Below are positions 1 through 6,429 of a DNA stretch of 7,939 bases, one piece after another; the stretch's first letter is position 1, and the number at the start of each line of letters is the position of its first letter. The notes under the pieces are model-generated. The model made no database searches, had not been told where the DNA came from, and was given only the letters and a program-made list of their open reading frames with translations. The translations under genes were made by a program, and so were the position numbers. This DNA is from Dehalococcoidia bacterium (GTDB lineage Bacteria > Chloroflexota > Dehalococcoidia > JACVQG01 > JAHKAY01), in contig JASLXN010000062.1 of the NCBI GenBank assembly GCA_030740315.1, positions 1 through 7,939 on the forward strand, read 5' to 3'.

Positions 1-462
1 CAGGGATTCCACCTCCCCACTCCTCAGATCGCCGGATGTAGAACCGCCCGGCCGTACCAGCAAATACCGGGCCTCATCCGCAGCAATGAGCCTGGCTAGG
101 ACGACCGGGACTCCCCCTTGGTAAGCAGTCAGCACCTCCCACAAAACCTCATCCTGTGTAAGTGGTTCCAGCAGCACATGCATGGTGCCGCCACAGACCA
201 GGCCGTCTTCGTCCAGGCCCTCGTTCAGGTGAAATTCCCGTGGCCGAGCGCTGCCGCCGTGCTCCATCAGGGCCATGGCTTCGGCCCAAACATCACTCTC
301 CACGCAGCCACCCCCCAGAGTCCCCGCCAGGGTGCCGTCCCGGCGCACCAGGAGACGGGCACCGGGCTTCTGAGGGGTAGAGCCGGACACCTTCACCACG
401 GTGGCCATAACTGGAGGATGCCCAGCCTTCACCAGCCGGAGAGCCTCCTGGTACAGAAACAT
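1..462 (-). CDS. xdhC: XdhC/CoxI-family molybdenum-hydroxylase maturation factor, N-terminal 154 residues (partial)
   Basis: I recognise this as the N-terminal XdhC_CoxI domain. The frame begins MFLYQEALRLVKAG. It has the family's GSTPQKPGARLLV segment (residues 27-39), the glycine-rich GTLGGGCVE turn (47-55) and CGGTMHVLLEP (90-100, with Cys90). Family members bind molybdenum cofactor, help its sulfuration and deliver it to xanthine-dehydrogenase-type apoenzymes in the cytoplasm. The start is the ATG that shares one base with the TGA of the molybdopterin subunit gene (TGATG), so translational coupling is likely; a run of seven G lies just upstream. The frame stays open to the window edge. 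The C-terminal Rossmann-like XdhC domain usual in the family would lie outside the window and cannot be checked. The gene's place last in the hydroxylase operon fits a dedicated maturation factor. The family is clear; the exact partner is inferred from context. Confidence 0.88.
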   Translation of the reverse strand, partial: MFLYQEALRLVKAGHPPVMATVVKVSGSTPQKPGARLLVRRDGTLAGTLGGGCVESDVWAEAMALMEHGGSARPREFHLNEGLDEDGLVCGGTMHVLLEPLTQDEVLWEVLTAYQGGVPVVLARLIAADEARYLLVRPGGSTSGDLRSGEVESL

Positions 463-2714
463 CAGCCCCCCCGGCCCTGCATAGCATGAAATAGGGCCTC
501 CGGGTTCATGGGCAACTCCCGGATGCGGACCCCGGTAGCGTTATGAATTGCATTGGCCAAGGCAGGCAATGGGGGTATGATTGGGGTCTCGCCCACACCT
601 CTGATACCGTAGGGGCCGTCCGATGCGGGGATCTCCAAAATGACCGTATCTATGAACGGCACATCGGTGGCGGTAGGGGTCTTGTAGTCCAGCAGATTGG
701 CATTCTGCAGGACACCGCTCTCGCTAAACTGATAACCCTCCATGAGCGCCCAGCCGATGCCCTGGACGGCACCGCCCTGTATCTGCCCCTCCACTTGGGT
801 AGGGTTCACCGCCCGCCCTACATCCTGGAAGGCTGTGTAATTCAGCAGCTTCACCTGGCCGGTCTCCATGTCCACCTCCACATCCACTACATGGGCAGAA
901 AAAGCAGGGGCCGGCTGCATTCGGGCCACAGCGCCTGTGGCGGTAACTGGACCACCCCGCCGCAGGCTCTGCCGGCCCAGGTCGGTAAGGGTGAGCCGCT
1001 TGTCCTGTGAAACACGGGACGAGAAGATGCCGGTGTCGTACTCCAACTCTTGGGGGTCCACCTCTAACTCGGCGGCGGCCCGCTCCCGCAGCAGACCCAG
1101 CATCCGAGTACAGGCCTGGTTGACGGCGTTGCTCATAGTATAGGTGATTCGGCTGCCTCCGCTGACCTCCGTATGGCCCACCGAGTCCGTGTCGCCCACG
1201 GATACGCTTATCTTGGACGGGTGCACCCCCAACTCCTGGGCGGCCACCTGAAGCATGGTGGTACGGGTGCCGGTGAGATCCACCGACCCCACCACTAGGG
1301 AGAAGGAGCCATCATCCTGTAGCGTTAGGTTGCAGCTTGAGGGCATAACAGCCCCCGGCCAGAAGGCCACAGCCAGCCCCCGGCCCCGGTGTGGGCCTTT
1401 CAAGGGGGTGGTCCAGGATGGGTGCGCAGCCACCCGTTCCAGAAGGGGCTGCAAGCCGATGCGGTTGAAGGCGCGGCCGACCGGCATGGGTTCCCCTTCC
1501 TGGGTGGCATTACGGCGCCGCAACTCCAAGGAGTCTATGTCGAGCTTTTCCGCCAACAAATCCATCTGGCCCTCCACGGCGAAGGCCCCCTGGGGAGCGC
1601 CCGGTGCCCGGAGCGCCCCTATCTTGGGGTGGTTGGTCACTACCTCGTATCCCTCTAGGCAGATGTGGGGAATTTTGTAGGGAGCAAGGCTGGTAAGGTA
1701 AGCGGCCACCACCGGGGCGATGGGGAAAGCACCGGCGTCGAAAACCGCCCTCATTTTTACTGCGGTCAGCCTGCCATCAGCGGTGGCGCCCGCTTTAACC
1801 GTGATAGCCGTAGCCGGGGCGGGGTAAGTAGCACGCAACACCTCCTCACGACTCATAACCAGCTTGACCGGACGGCCTGTCCTGCGAGCAAGGAGCACCG
1901 CCGGCAGCTCCAGCACCGAGTTCAGCTTGCCTCCAAAGCCACCCCCAATTTCCACGGGAACCACCTTCACCTGCGAGGAGTTGAGCTCCAGCACCGAGGC
2001 AAGCTGAGAGCGGAGGCTGAAGTTGCCCTGGGTGGAGGCCCACACGGTTATGCGCCCACCCGGGTCTGCACGGGCCACCGCCGCCATAGGCTCCAAGTAG
2101 CCCTGATGCACTGTACGGGTACGAAAGGTGTGCTCCACCACCACATCCGCCACCTGGAAACCTTCCTCCACATCCCCGCGGCTTACGTTATATGTGGCCG
2201 CGATATTGCTGGGTCTGTCCAGGGTGCCATCCCGCGTGCGGGTGCGCTGCTCGGGGTGAACGAGAGGAGCGTCCTCTTTCATAGCCTCCTCAGGATCCAG
2301 CACTGCGAGCAGCGGCTCGTATTCTACCTCTATAAGTTCCAGGGCGTCCTCCGCTATATGGGGGTCTGTAGCCGCCACCGCTGCCACGGCGTGGCCATGA
2401 TACAGCACCTTGCCGTGAGCCAGGGCCACCTGCCGGATGTGGTCCAGGTTAAGCTCCACCTCACCTCTCGCTATTACCCCTCCTTTTTTTAAGGCGGGGA
2501 AATCAGCGGCAGTGACCACGGCCTTAACCCCCTCCAAGGCCAGTGCCCTGGTGGCATCTATCTTCTTTATGTAAGCATGGGCATGGGGGCTACGCAGCAC
2601 CCTTCCATGTAACATCCCCGACAGGCTAATATCAGCGGCGTAAACCGCCCTGCCGGTGACCCGGTCCGGGGCGTCCACCCTGGCCAGCCGCTCTCCGATG
2701 AATCTGGAAGACAT
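462..2714 (-). CDS. Xanthine dehydrogenase-family molybdopterin-binding (large) subunit
   Basis: This 750-residue protein is full length for the catalytic subunit of three-subunit molybdenum hydroxylases. Order: an alpha/beta hammerhead domain (about residues 18-140), then two Mo-cofactor-binding domains (about 150-400 and 420-700). Visible motifs are GGGFGGK (257-263), the active-site loop LRAPGAPQ (368-375), GSVDLTGTRTT (476-486), a cofactor-contact stretch VEGQIQGGAVQGIG (641-654) and GVGE (706-709). Glu709 matches the catalytic glutamate of xanthine dehydrogenases. The loop lacks the AYRCSFR of form I CO dehydrogenase and the AYRGAGR of form II, so CO is not the expected substrate; purines, nicotinate, aldehydes or other N-heterocycles are possible. 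The start lies 6 bases after the stop of the 2Fe-2S gene, with a GGGA-like site within that junction. Its TGA overlaps the ATG of xdhC. Family certain, substrate unknown. Confidence 0.95.
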   Translation of the reverse strand: MSSRFIGERLARVDAPDRVTGRAVYAADISLSGMLHGRVLRSPHAHAYIKKIDATRALALEGVKAVVTAADFPALKKGGVIARGEVELNLDHIRQVALAHGKVLYHGHAVAAVAATDPHIAEDALELIEVEYEPLLAVLDPEEAMKEDAPLVHPEQRTRTRDGTLDRPSNIAATYNVSRGDVEEGFQVADVVVEHTFRTRTVHQGYLEPMAAVARADPGGRITVWASTQGNFSLRSQLASVLELNSSQVKVVPVEIGGGFGGKLNSVLELPAVLLARRTGRPVKLVMSREEVLRATYPAPATAITVKAGATADGRLTAVKMRAVFDAGAFPIAPVVAAYLTSLAPYKIPHICLEGYEVVTNHPKIGALRAPGAPQGAFAVEGQMDLLAEKLDIDSLELRRRNATQEGEPMPVGRAFNRIGLQPLLERVAAHPSWTTPLKGPHRGRGLAVAFWPGAVMPSSCNLTLQDDGSFSLVVGSVDLTGTRTTMLQVAAQELGVHPSKISVSVGDTDSVGHTEVSGGSRITYTMSNAVNQACTRMLGLLRERAAAELEVDPQELEYDTGIFSSRVSQDKRLTLTDLGRQSLRRGGPVTATGAVARMQPAPAFSAHVVDVEVDMETGQVKLLNYTAFQDVGRAVNPTQVEGQIQGGAVQGIGWALMEGYQFSESGVLQNANLLDYKTPTATDVPFIDTVILEIPASDGPYGIRGVGETPIIPPLPALANAIHNATGVRIRELPMNPEALFHAMQGRGG

Positions 2715-2720
2715 ATATCC

Positions 2721-3176
2721 CTATCCTACAGCCATTACAGCACGTACCACCTTGTCGTAGCCCGTGCAGCGGCAGAGATTTCCGGCGATAGCCATGCGCA
2801 CCTCCTGCTCTGTAGGATGAGGGTTCTCCTGAAGCAGGGCGTAGGCCACCATAACCAGGCCGGGGGTGCAGAAGCCGCACTGGAGGCCGCCGTGGTCTAT
2901 AAAGGCCTGCTGGAGGGGGTGAAGTGCACCGCTGCGGGCCAGACCCTCTATAGTAAACACATCGCTACCATCCACCTCCACCGCCAGCACTAGGCATGAG
3001 TTAACCGGCCTCCCGTTTAGCAGAACGGTGCAGGCGCCACAGTTGCCGTCGCCGCACCCCTCCTTGGATCCAGTCAGCCCCAGCCCGTCACGCAAGAGCT
3101 CTAATAGGGTGACGCGGGGCTCAGCCAGCGCCTGGCGTTGCTCACCGTTCACCGTAAGCGTTACGACTCGCTTCAT
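2721..3176 (-). CDS. 2Fe-2S subunit of a molybdenum hydroxylase (CoxS/XdhC-operon type small subunit)
   Basis: This 151-residue protein is the usual length for the iron-sulfur subunit. The N-terminal plant-ferredoxin-type domain has Cys41, Cys46, Cys49 and Cys61 (KEGCGDGNCGACTV, then NSC) for one [2Fe-2S] cluster. The C-terminal four-helix domain has Cys100, Cys103, Cys135 and Cys137 (QCGFCTPG and GNLCRCTGY) for the second. All eight ligands are present, so both clusters should form. It passes electrons from the Mo centre of the large subunit to the FAD of the medium subunit. The ATG at 3176 is preceded by AGAGG four bases upstream. The gene follows the broken small ORF by 39 bases and precedes the large-subunit gene by 6, consistent with one transcript. 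No signal peptide or Tat motif is seen, so the enzyme is probably cytoplasmic. Confidence 0.95.
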   Translation of the reverse strand: MKRVVTLTVNGEQRQALAEPRVTLLELLRDGLGLTGSKEGCGDGNCGACTVLLNGRPVNSCLVLAVEVDGSDVFTIEGLARSGALHPLQQAFIDHGGLQCGFCTPGLVMVAYALLQENPHPTEQEVRMAIAGNLCRCTGYDKVVRAVMAVG

Positions 3177-3215
3177 CAGTCCTCTTTCATATCCGGTGGC
3201 CCCGGACGGATGCTA

Positions 3216-3419
3216 TTACTGCGACTTTGCAAAGAACCCCTGCTCCATCTCTTCCAGCATAGAGCGGCAGAAACCCTGCATCTCCTGCATCTACTCTGCG
3301 CTCATGGCACTAAAACTGTGATCCATCATCTCGGGCAACATCTTGCCCATTATGTTCTGCTTCTGCTCAGAACTCTGCCCCTTCATTCAGCAGTCCATCA
3401 TAAAGTCTGTGAAATCCAT
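3216..3419 (-). pseudogene. Small Met-rich ORF with in-frame TGA and TAG; broken gene or recoded selenoprotein candidate
   Basis: Read in one frame from the ATG at 3419, this gives MDFTDFMMDC, TGA (3389-3387), then a 31-residue segment beginning MKGQSSEQKQ and ending AMSAE, TAG (3293-3291), then 24 residues beginning MQEMQGFCRS and ending FFAKSQ, with TAA at 3218-3216. All three segments share one style: Met-rich, acidic and amphipathic, with MLPEMMDHSF, MSAE and MLEEMEQGF. This suggests one ancestral protein of about 67 residues. The start has a strong GGGGAG ribosome-binding site and sits 15 bases after the FAD gene's stop, exactly as an operon member would. I do not recognise a named family. 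The TGA follows a Cys codon (TGC TGA), so it may replace a second Cys or encode selenocysteine. Neighbouring genes end in TGA and TAG, so neither codon is reassigned genome-wide. Two stops make decay the simplest reading. Confidence 0.6.
3354..3373 (-). other. Stem-loop 13 bases after the in-frame TGA (possible SECIS-like element)
   Basis: On the minus strand GTTCTG (3373-3368) pairs perfectly with CAGAAC (3359-3354) around an 8-base loop AGCAGAAG. The stem starts 13 bases and the loop 19 bases after the in-frame TGA of the small ORF. A perfect 6-bp stem, a G among the first two loop bases and this distance agree with the loose bacterial SECIS rules as I remember them. Such a hairpin can also occur by chance, and the later TAG weakens the case. 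Confidence 0.3.
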
Positions 3420-3434
3420 GGCTCCCCTTCCTTG

Positions 3435-4307
3435 CTAAACCCGAATACCCTGGGCCTCTGCGCTTTTCAGCAAGGTCCGTCCGGCGAGCACACCAACTAG
3501 GTGGCGGCGGTAGTCCGCCGAAGCCCGGACATCGCTGATGGGCTGACACTCCCCCGCGGCCTCTTCAGCCGCGCGGCTTACAAGCTCCGCTGTAGGCCGC
3601 TGCCCTTCCAGCACGCCCTCCGCCCGGCGGGCGCGGAGGTGGGTGGGTCCTACCGCGGCCATTACTATCCTGGCCTGATAAACCATGCCTCCCTCGCTAA
3701 ACTTTAGCAAGGAGGCCACCCCGGTAACGGCTATGTCCATCTCCTGCCGGGGCGTGAACCGTAGGTAGCTAACCGCGCTGCGGTCTGGTGGAGGCGGCAC
3801 CACCACCTCCACCAGCAGTTCACCCGTTCCCAGCACCGTTTTCCCAGGGTCGGTGTTGAACTCCTCAACGGGGATTTCCCTTCGACCAGCAGGGCCGGTC
3901 ACAACCGCGTGGGCACCCAGGCAGATGAGACCTGGCACCGTATCCGCGGAGGGGGCAGCGTTGCACAGGTTGCCCCCCAGCGTGGCCCGGCTCCTTATCT
4001 GCACCGAGCCCACTAGGCTGCAGGAGTAAGCGATGGCGGGGTAAAGACGGGTCACATCCGGATGGGCCGCAATATCGGCGAGGGGGACAGCAGCCCCAAT
4101 GTGCAAGCCCTCCCCCACACAGCTCAGCTGGCGCAGCTCCGGGATGCGCTTAACATCCACCACTAGGGGCGGATGGGCACGAAAGTAGCGCATCTGAGGC
4201 AGGAGGTCGGTGCCACCGGCCAGTGGGCGGGCTGCAGGTCCGGCGCTATCCAGATGGGACACGGCCTCAGCAAGGCTGCCTGCGGCGACATACTCAAAGG
4301 GTTTCAT
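3435..4307 (-). CDS. FAD-binding (medium) subunit of a molybdenum hydroxylase
   Basis: This 290-residue protein belongs to the FAD_binding_5/CO dehydrogenase flavoprotein family and is of normal length. The N-terminal FAD domain has AGGTDLLP (30-37). The second FAD-binding motif is TLGGNLCNAAPSAD (109-122), preceded by QIRSRA. The C-terminal CODH flavoprotein domain (about 175-280) includes RQEMDIA (187-193). It receives electrons from the 2Fe-2S subunit and passes them to an external acceptor (NAD+, quinone or other; not decidable here). It is the first gene of the operon. The ATG at 4307 has GGAG seven bases upstream and a good promoter about 40 bases upstream. The M-S-L gene order (FAD, Fe-S, Mo) is that of coxMSL-type clusters, interrupted here only by the broken small ORF. 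Function is confident; physiological acceptor unknown. Confidence 0.94.
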   Translation of the reverse strand: MKPFEYVAAGSLAEAVSHLDSAGPAARPLAGGTDLLPQMRYFRAHPPLVVDVKRIPELRQLSCVGEGLHIGAAVPLADIAAHPDVTRLYPAIAYSCSLVGSVQIRSRATLGGNLCNAAPSADTVPGLICLGAHAVVTGPAGRREIPVEEFNTDPGKTVLGTGELLVEVVVPPPPDRSAVSYLRFTPRQEMDIAVTGVASLLKFSEGGMVYQARIVMAAVGPTHLRARRAEGVLEGQRPTAELVSRAAEEAAGECQPISDVRASADYRRHLVGVLAGRTLLKSAEAQGIRV

Positions 4308-4323
4308 AGCGTATCTCCATAAG

Positions 4324-4368
4324 GCTGCGGAAACAACATGTTACCCAAGATATCCCTTTTGCCGCAGC
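4324..4368. repeat. 7-bp inverted repeat (GCTGCGG/CCGCAGC) around the -10/start region of the hydroxylase promoter
   Basis: On the plus strand gctgcgg (4324-4330) and ccgcagc (4362-4368) are perfect inverted copies separated by 31 bases. One arm lies inside the promoter spacer, the other in the 5' leader just ahead of the ribosome-binding site. An 8-bp palindrome AACATGTT (4335-4342) lies between them near the predicted transcription start. This could be an operator. If transcription starts at the upstream candidate promoter, the arms could instead form a leader hairpin, extended by AAA/TTT past a bulged C. No regulator is identified. Confidence 0.35.
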
Positions 4369-4375
4369 ATTTCAA
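4347..4375 (-). promoter_or_regulatory. Candidate sigma70 promoter of the molybdenum-hydroxylase operon
   Basis: TTGAAA (4375-4370) and TATCTT (4352-4347) are separated by exactly 17 bases, matching the sigma70 consensus at 5/6 and 4/6 positions. The predicted start near 4340 gives a leader of about 33 bases before the FAD-subunit ATG at 4307. It is in the right place to drive the whole M-S-L-xdhC operon. Confidence 0.55.
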
Positions 4376-4434
4376 GCACTTACAGGAGAGATTGCTCGGC
4401 AAGAATCGTCTTTACCGTCCACCCACCAGGTTAG

Positions 4435-4443
4435 ATTATCTCA
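4435..4443 (-). promoter_or_regulatory. Alternative extended -10 promoter element
   Basis: TGAGATAAT has the extended -10 form TGn followed by GATAAT (5/6 to consensus), but there is no convincing -35 box. Use of this site would give a leader of about 120 bases that contains the GCTGCGG/CCGCAGC inverted repeat as an RNA hairpin. It is weaker than the downstream candidate. Confidence 0.25.
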
Positions 4444-4487
4444 GGAAACGAAGTCAGCCAAAACTCGCACGAGACCTGGGGCCGTAG

Positions 4488-4508
4488 CGCCCGAATCTTT
4501 GCCGGGCG
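4488..4508 (-). terminator. Possible hairpin terminator after the ABC permease gene
   Basis: CGCCCG (4508-4503) and CGGGCG (4493-4488) form a perfect 6-bp GC stem with a 9-base loop, 25 bases after the permease stop. No U-tract follows directly; a TTTT run comes only further on, after a weak CTCG/CGAG dyad. It may terminate inefficiently or with Rho. Apart from this and the two candidate promoters I see no gene in the 226 bases between permease and FAD subunit. Confidence 0.25.
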
Positions 4509-4533
4509 GCCAATAAGAGGCGTAGGCGGGAGC

Positions 4534-5469
4534 CTATGTCCGGATTTCCTCCCGCATGAAGCGAATGTAGGCGATGGTAAAGGTGACTACGGTGAGTCCC
4601 ACTAGGGCGATAAGGTGGGGCCACACCAAAAGCATGGTCTGATGAAGGGAAAGGGCGCTGGGCGTTATCTGAGAGTATGGACCCAGCGGGCTGAGCAGCA
4701 TAGTAGCCACCTGCGTTGCCGTAGGGGTCAGCAATGTAACGGTAGCCTCCCGGAATAGGTAAACCGGGGAAAAGAGCATAGCATTCCCCTGTATGCTACC
4801 ATGTCTAATCTGCTGCTCCAGAGTAGAGGTATCGGCCACGGCGAAATCGGCTATAGACCTGGCCACCATCAGGATAAACAGGCTGAAGAAGAGCCACAGG
4901 CCTATGGATACCAGCGCCGAGAGCACTGGCCGTTCGAAGAAGACCGAGGCCAGTATGGCAACCCCCAGCCAAAAGGTTATGTATAGCACGCTCACCACCA
5001 GGAATACGGCCATGAAGGCTATTTCCTGAAAGCCCGGAGGATAGCCCAGCAGCCTCATGCCCATGCCGCCAATGATGAGAAATATCGTCAAGAAGACCAG
5101 CCCAATAGTGGCCGCACCGGCAAGGAACTTGCCATTTATCACCGCATCGCGGTATACCGGCTGCGCCAGCAGCCGTCCCAGGGTGCGTCGGGAGCGCTCC
5201 CCGCTGATGGCGTCAAAGCCCAAGGCCAGACCTATAAAGGGGCCATAGACTCCCACGAAGGTGACGAACGAAGGCTTGAGCAGCCCGGCGCCGGTGGTGA
5301 ACAGCCGTAGGAACACCATCTCCGTGGGGGCATTTGCCACATCCGCCCGTATGGTCTGCGCCGCCACGAATACCGTATACACCCCAGATAAGGCGATAAA
5401 GGCAAGCAGCACCACGAAGCGGCGGCTGCCCAGATAGTCAGTCATCTCTTTCCAGAAAATGGCCCCCAT
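4534..5469 (-). CDS. ABC-2 type transporter permease
   Basis: This 311-residue membrane protein begins with the short cytoplasmic helix MGAIFWKEMTDYL typical of ABC-2 permeases (the NosY/GldF-like type). I see six hydrophobic segments at about residues 18-37, 66-85, 115-138, 151-176, 182-206 and 280-302. After the second comes the family's cytoplasmic coupling motif, FDAISGERSRRTLGRLLAQP (85-104), then a GKFLAG stretch entering the third segment. A long external loop (about 207-278) separates segments five and six. The C-terminal tail is basic and acidic and cytoplasmic. The ATG follows the ATPase stop TAG with no gap and has GGAGG eight bases upstream. With the ATPase it should form an exporter or a mechanical membrane complex. 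The substrate cannot be told from the sequence. Confidence 0.9.
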   Translation of the reverse strand: MGAIFWKEMTDYLGSRRFVVLLAFIALSGVYTVFVAAQTIRADVANAPTEMVFLRLFTTGAGLLKPSFVTFVGVYGPFIGLALGFDAISGERSRRTLGRLLAQPVYRDAVINGKFLAGAATIGLVFLTIFLIIGGMGMRLLGYPPGFQEIAFMAVFLVVSVLYITFWLGVAILASVFFERPVLSALVSIGLWLFFSLFILMVARSIADFAVADTSTLEQQIRHGSIQGNAMLFSPVYLFREATVTLLTPTATQVATMLLSPLGPYSQITPSALSLHQTMLLVWPHLIALVGLTVVTFTIAYIRFMREEIRT

Positions 5470-6429
5470 CTACTTGTCCTCCCCCCCGGTGAAATAGCGG
5501 AGGTAAATCTCCTCCAGAGTCAAGTCCTTGGAGCGCATCTGCACCAGAAGGCAGTCCCGGTCCAGAATGGCCCGGGCCAGGCTGGGCCGCGTTTGGGGTT
5601 GGCAGCGCACGGTTATGAAGCGCTCAGCGGCATCCACGTGCTCCACTCCATCCACCCGCCTGAGGTCTGCCAACAGGGCCTCGTCCCAACCCTCCACCTC
5701 TATATCCACCATCAGTCCCTGGGTGCCTAAGGCCTGCCCCAACTCCTCCACCGTGCCCAGAGCGACCATCCGGCCACGGGACATAATGCCCACCCGTCGG
5801 CATACCTGCTGCACCTGGTGCAACTGGTGTGAAGAGATTACTACCGTAATCCCCTGCTCTTGGCTGAGGCGTTGGATTAGCTCCATGACCCGGTTTACTC
5901 CCTCTTGGTCCAGCCCCAAAGTAGGCTCATCCAGGAACACCACCCGTGGCTCTTTCACCATGATATCGGCTATGGCCAGGCGCTGACGCATGCCGCGGGA
6001 AAACTGGCCCACCTTTTTATCGGCCACCTCCCCCAGGCCCACATAGCCCATGGCCCGGTGAATGGCCTCCTCGGCCTGCCGCCGCGGTATGTGGTTAAGA
6101 CGAGCTGTGTATATCAGGTTCTGGCGTGCGGATAGGTCTTCGTAGAAGCCCACGCTCTCAGGCACATAGCCCGCAATGCGCTTCACCTGTATAGGTTCAC
6201 GGGTGGCATTGTGACCCCACACCAGTGCCTCACCCATAGTAGGCTCGGTGAGGCCCAGCCACATCAGAATGGTAGTCGTCTTGCCCGAACCATTAGGGCC
6301 TAAAAAACCGAACACCTCCCCTGGCTCAATTGCTAACTCCAACCCATCCACAGCTACAAAGCCATCATAGCGTTTGGTGAGTTTGCGGGCCTCTATCGCT
6401 TGGGTACCATCGGAAACCTGCGTTGTCAT
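5470..6429 (-). CDS. ABC transporter ATP-binding protein (ABC-2/NatA-like)
   Basis: This 319-residue protein supplies ATP hydrolysis for the adjoining permease. Walker A is GPNGSGKT (44-51), the signature FSRGMRQRL (143-151), Walker B VVFLDEPT (163-170), the D-loop GLD (172-174) and the switch His201 (SSH). The Q-loop region reads AGYVPES (86-92), with Pro-Glu where many ABC proteins have Gln; this GYxPE form is common in ABC-2 ATPases. A C-terminal domain (about 235-319) follows the core. I chose ATG 6429: it makes a 4-base ATGA overlap with the upstream gene and puts the ABC core (AIEARKLTKRYDG) near the N-terminus. The upstream alternative at 6507 would add 26 low-complexity Gly/Trp-rich residues that lie over the upstream gene in another frame. 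Overlap at one end and abutment at the other imply tight stoichiometric coupling. Confidence 0.93.
   Translation of the reverse strand: MTTQVSDGTQAIEARKLTKRYDGFVAVDGLELAIEPGEVFGFLGPNGSGKTTTILMWLGLTEPTMGEALVWGHNATREPIQVKRIAGYVPESVGFYEDLSARQNLIYTARLNHIPRRQAEEAIHRAMGYVGLGEVADKKVGQFSRGMRQRLAIADIMVKEPRVVFLDEPTLGLDQEGVNRVMELIQRLSQEQGITVVISSHQLHQVQQVCRRVGIMSRGRMVALGTVEELGQALGTQGLMVDIEVEGWDEALLADLRRVDGVEHVDAAERFITVRCQPQTRPSLARAILDRDCLLVQMRSKDLTLEEIYLRYFTGGEDK

Noticed and set aside
118..489. Plus-strand and alternative-frame ORFs over the xdhC region
   Set aside because: The minus-strand frame starting at 462 has clear XdhC/CoxI motifs; the others are low-complexity shadows.
1665..2492. 275-residue plus-strand open frame
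   Set aside because: It lies wholly antisense to the molybdopterin subunit, has His/Arg-rich composition and no domain; an open antisense frame from GC-rich coding sequence.
3216..3419. Genome-wide reassignment of TGA or TAG
   Set aside because: Neighbouring intact genes end in TGA (Mo subunit, NEW3 gene) and TAG (FAD, Fe-S, ATPase and permease genes), so both act as normal stops.
462..4307. Form I aerobic CO dehydrogenase (coxMSL)
   Set aside because: Gene order agrees, but the large subunit lacks the AYRCSFR active-site loop.
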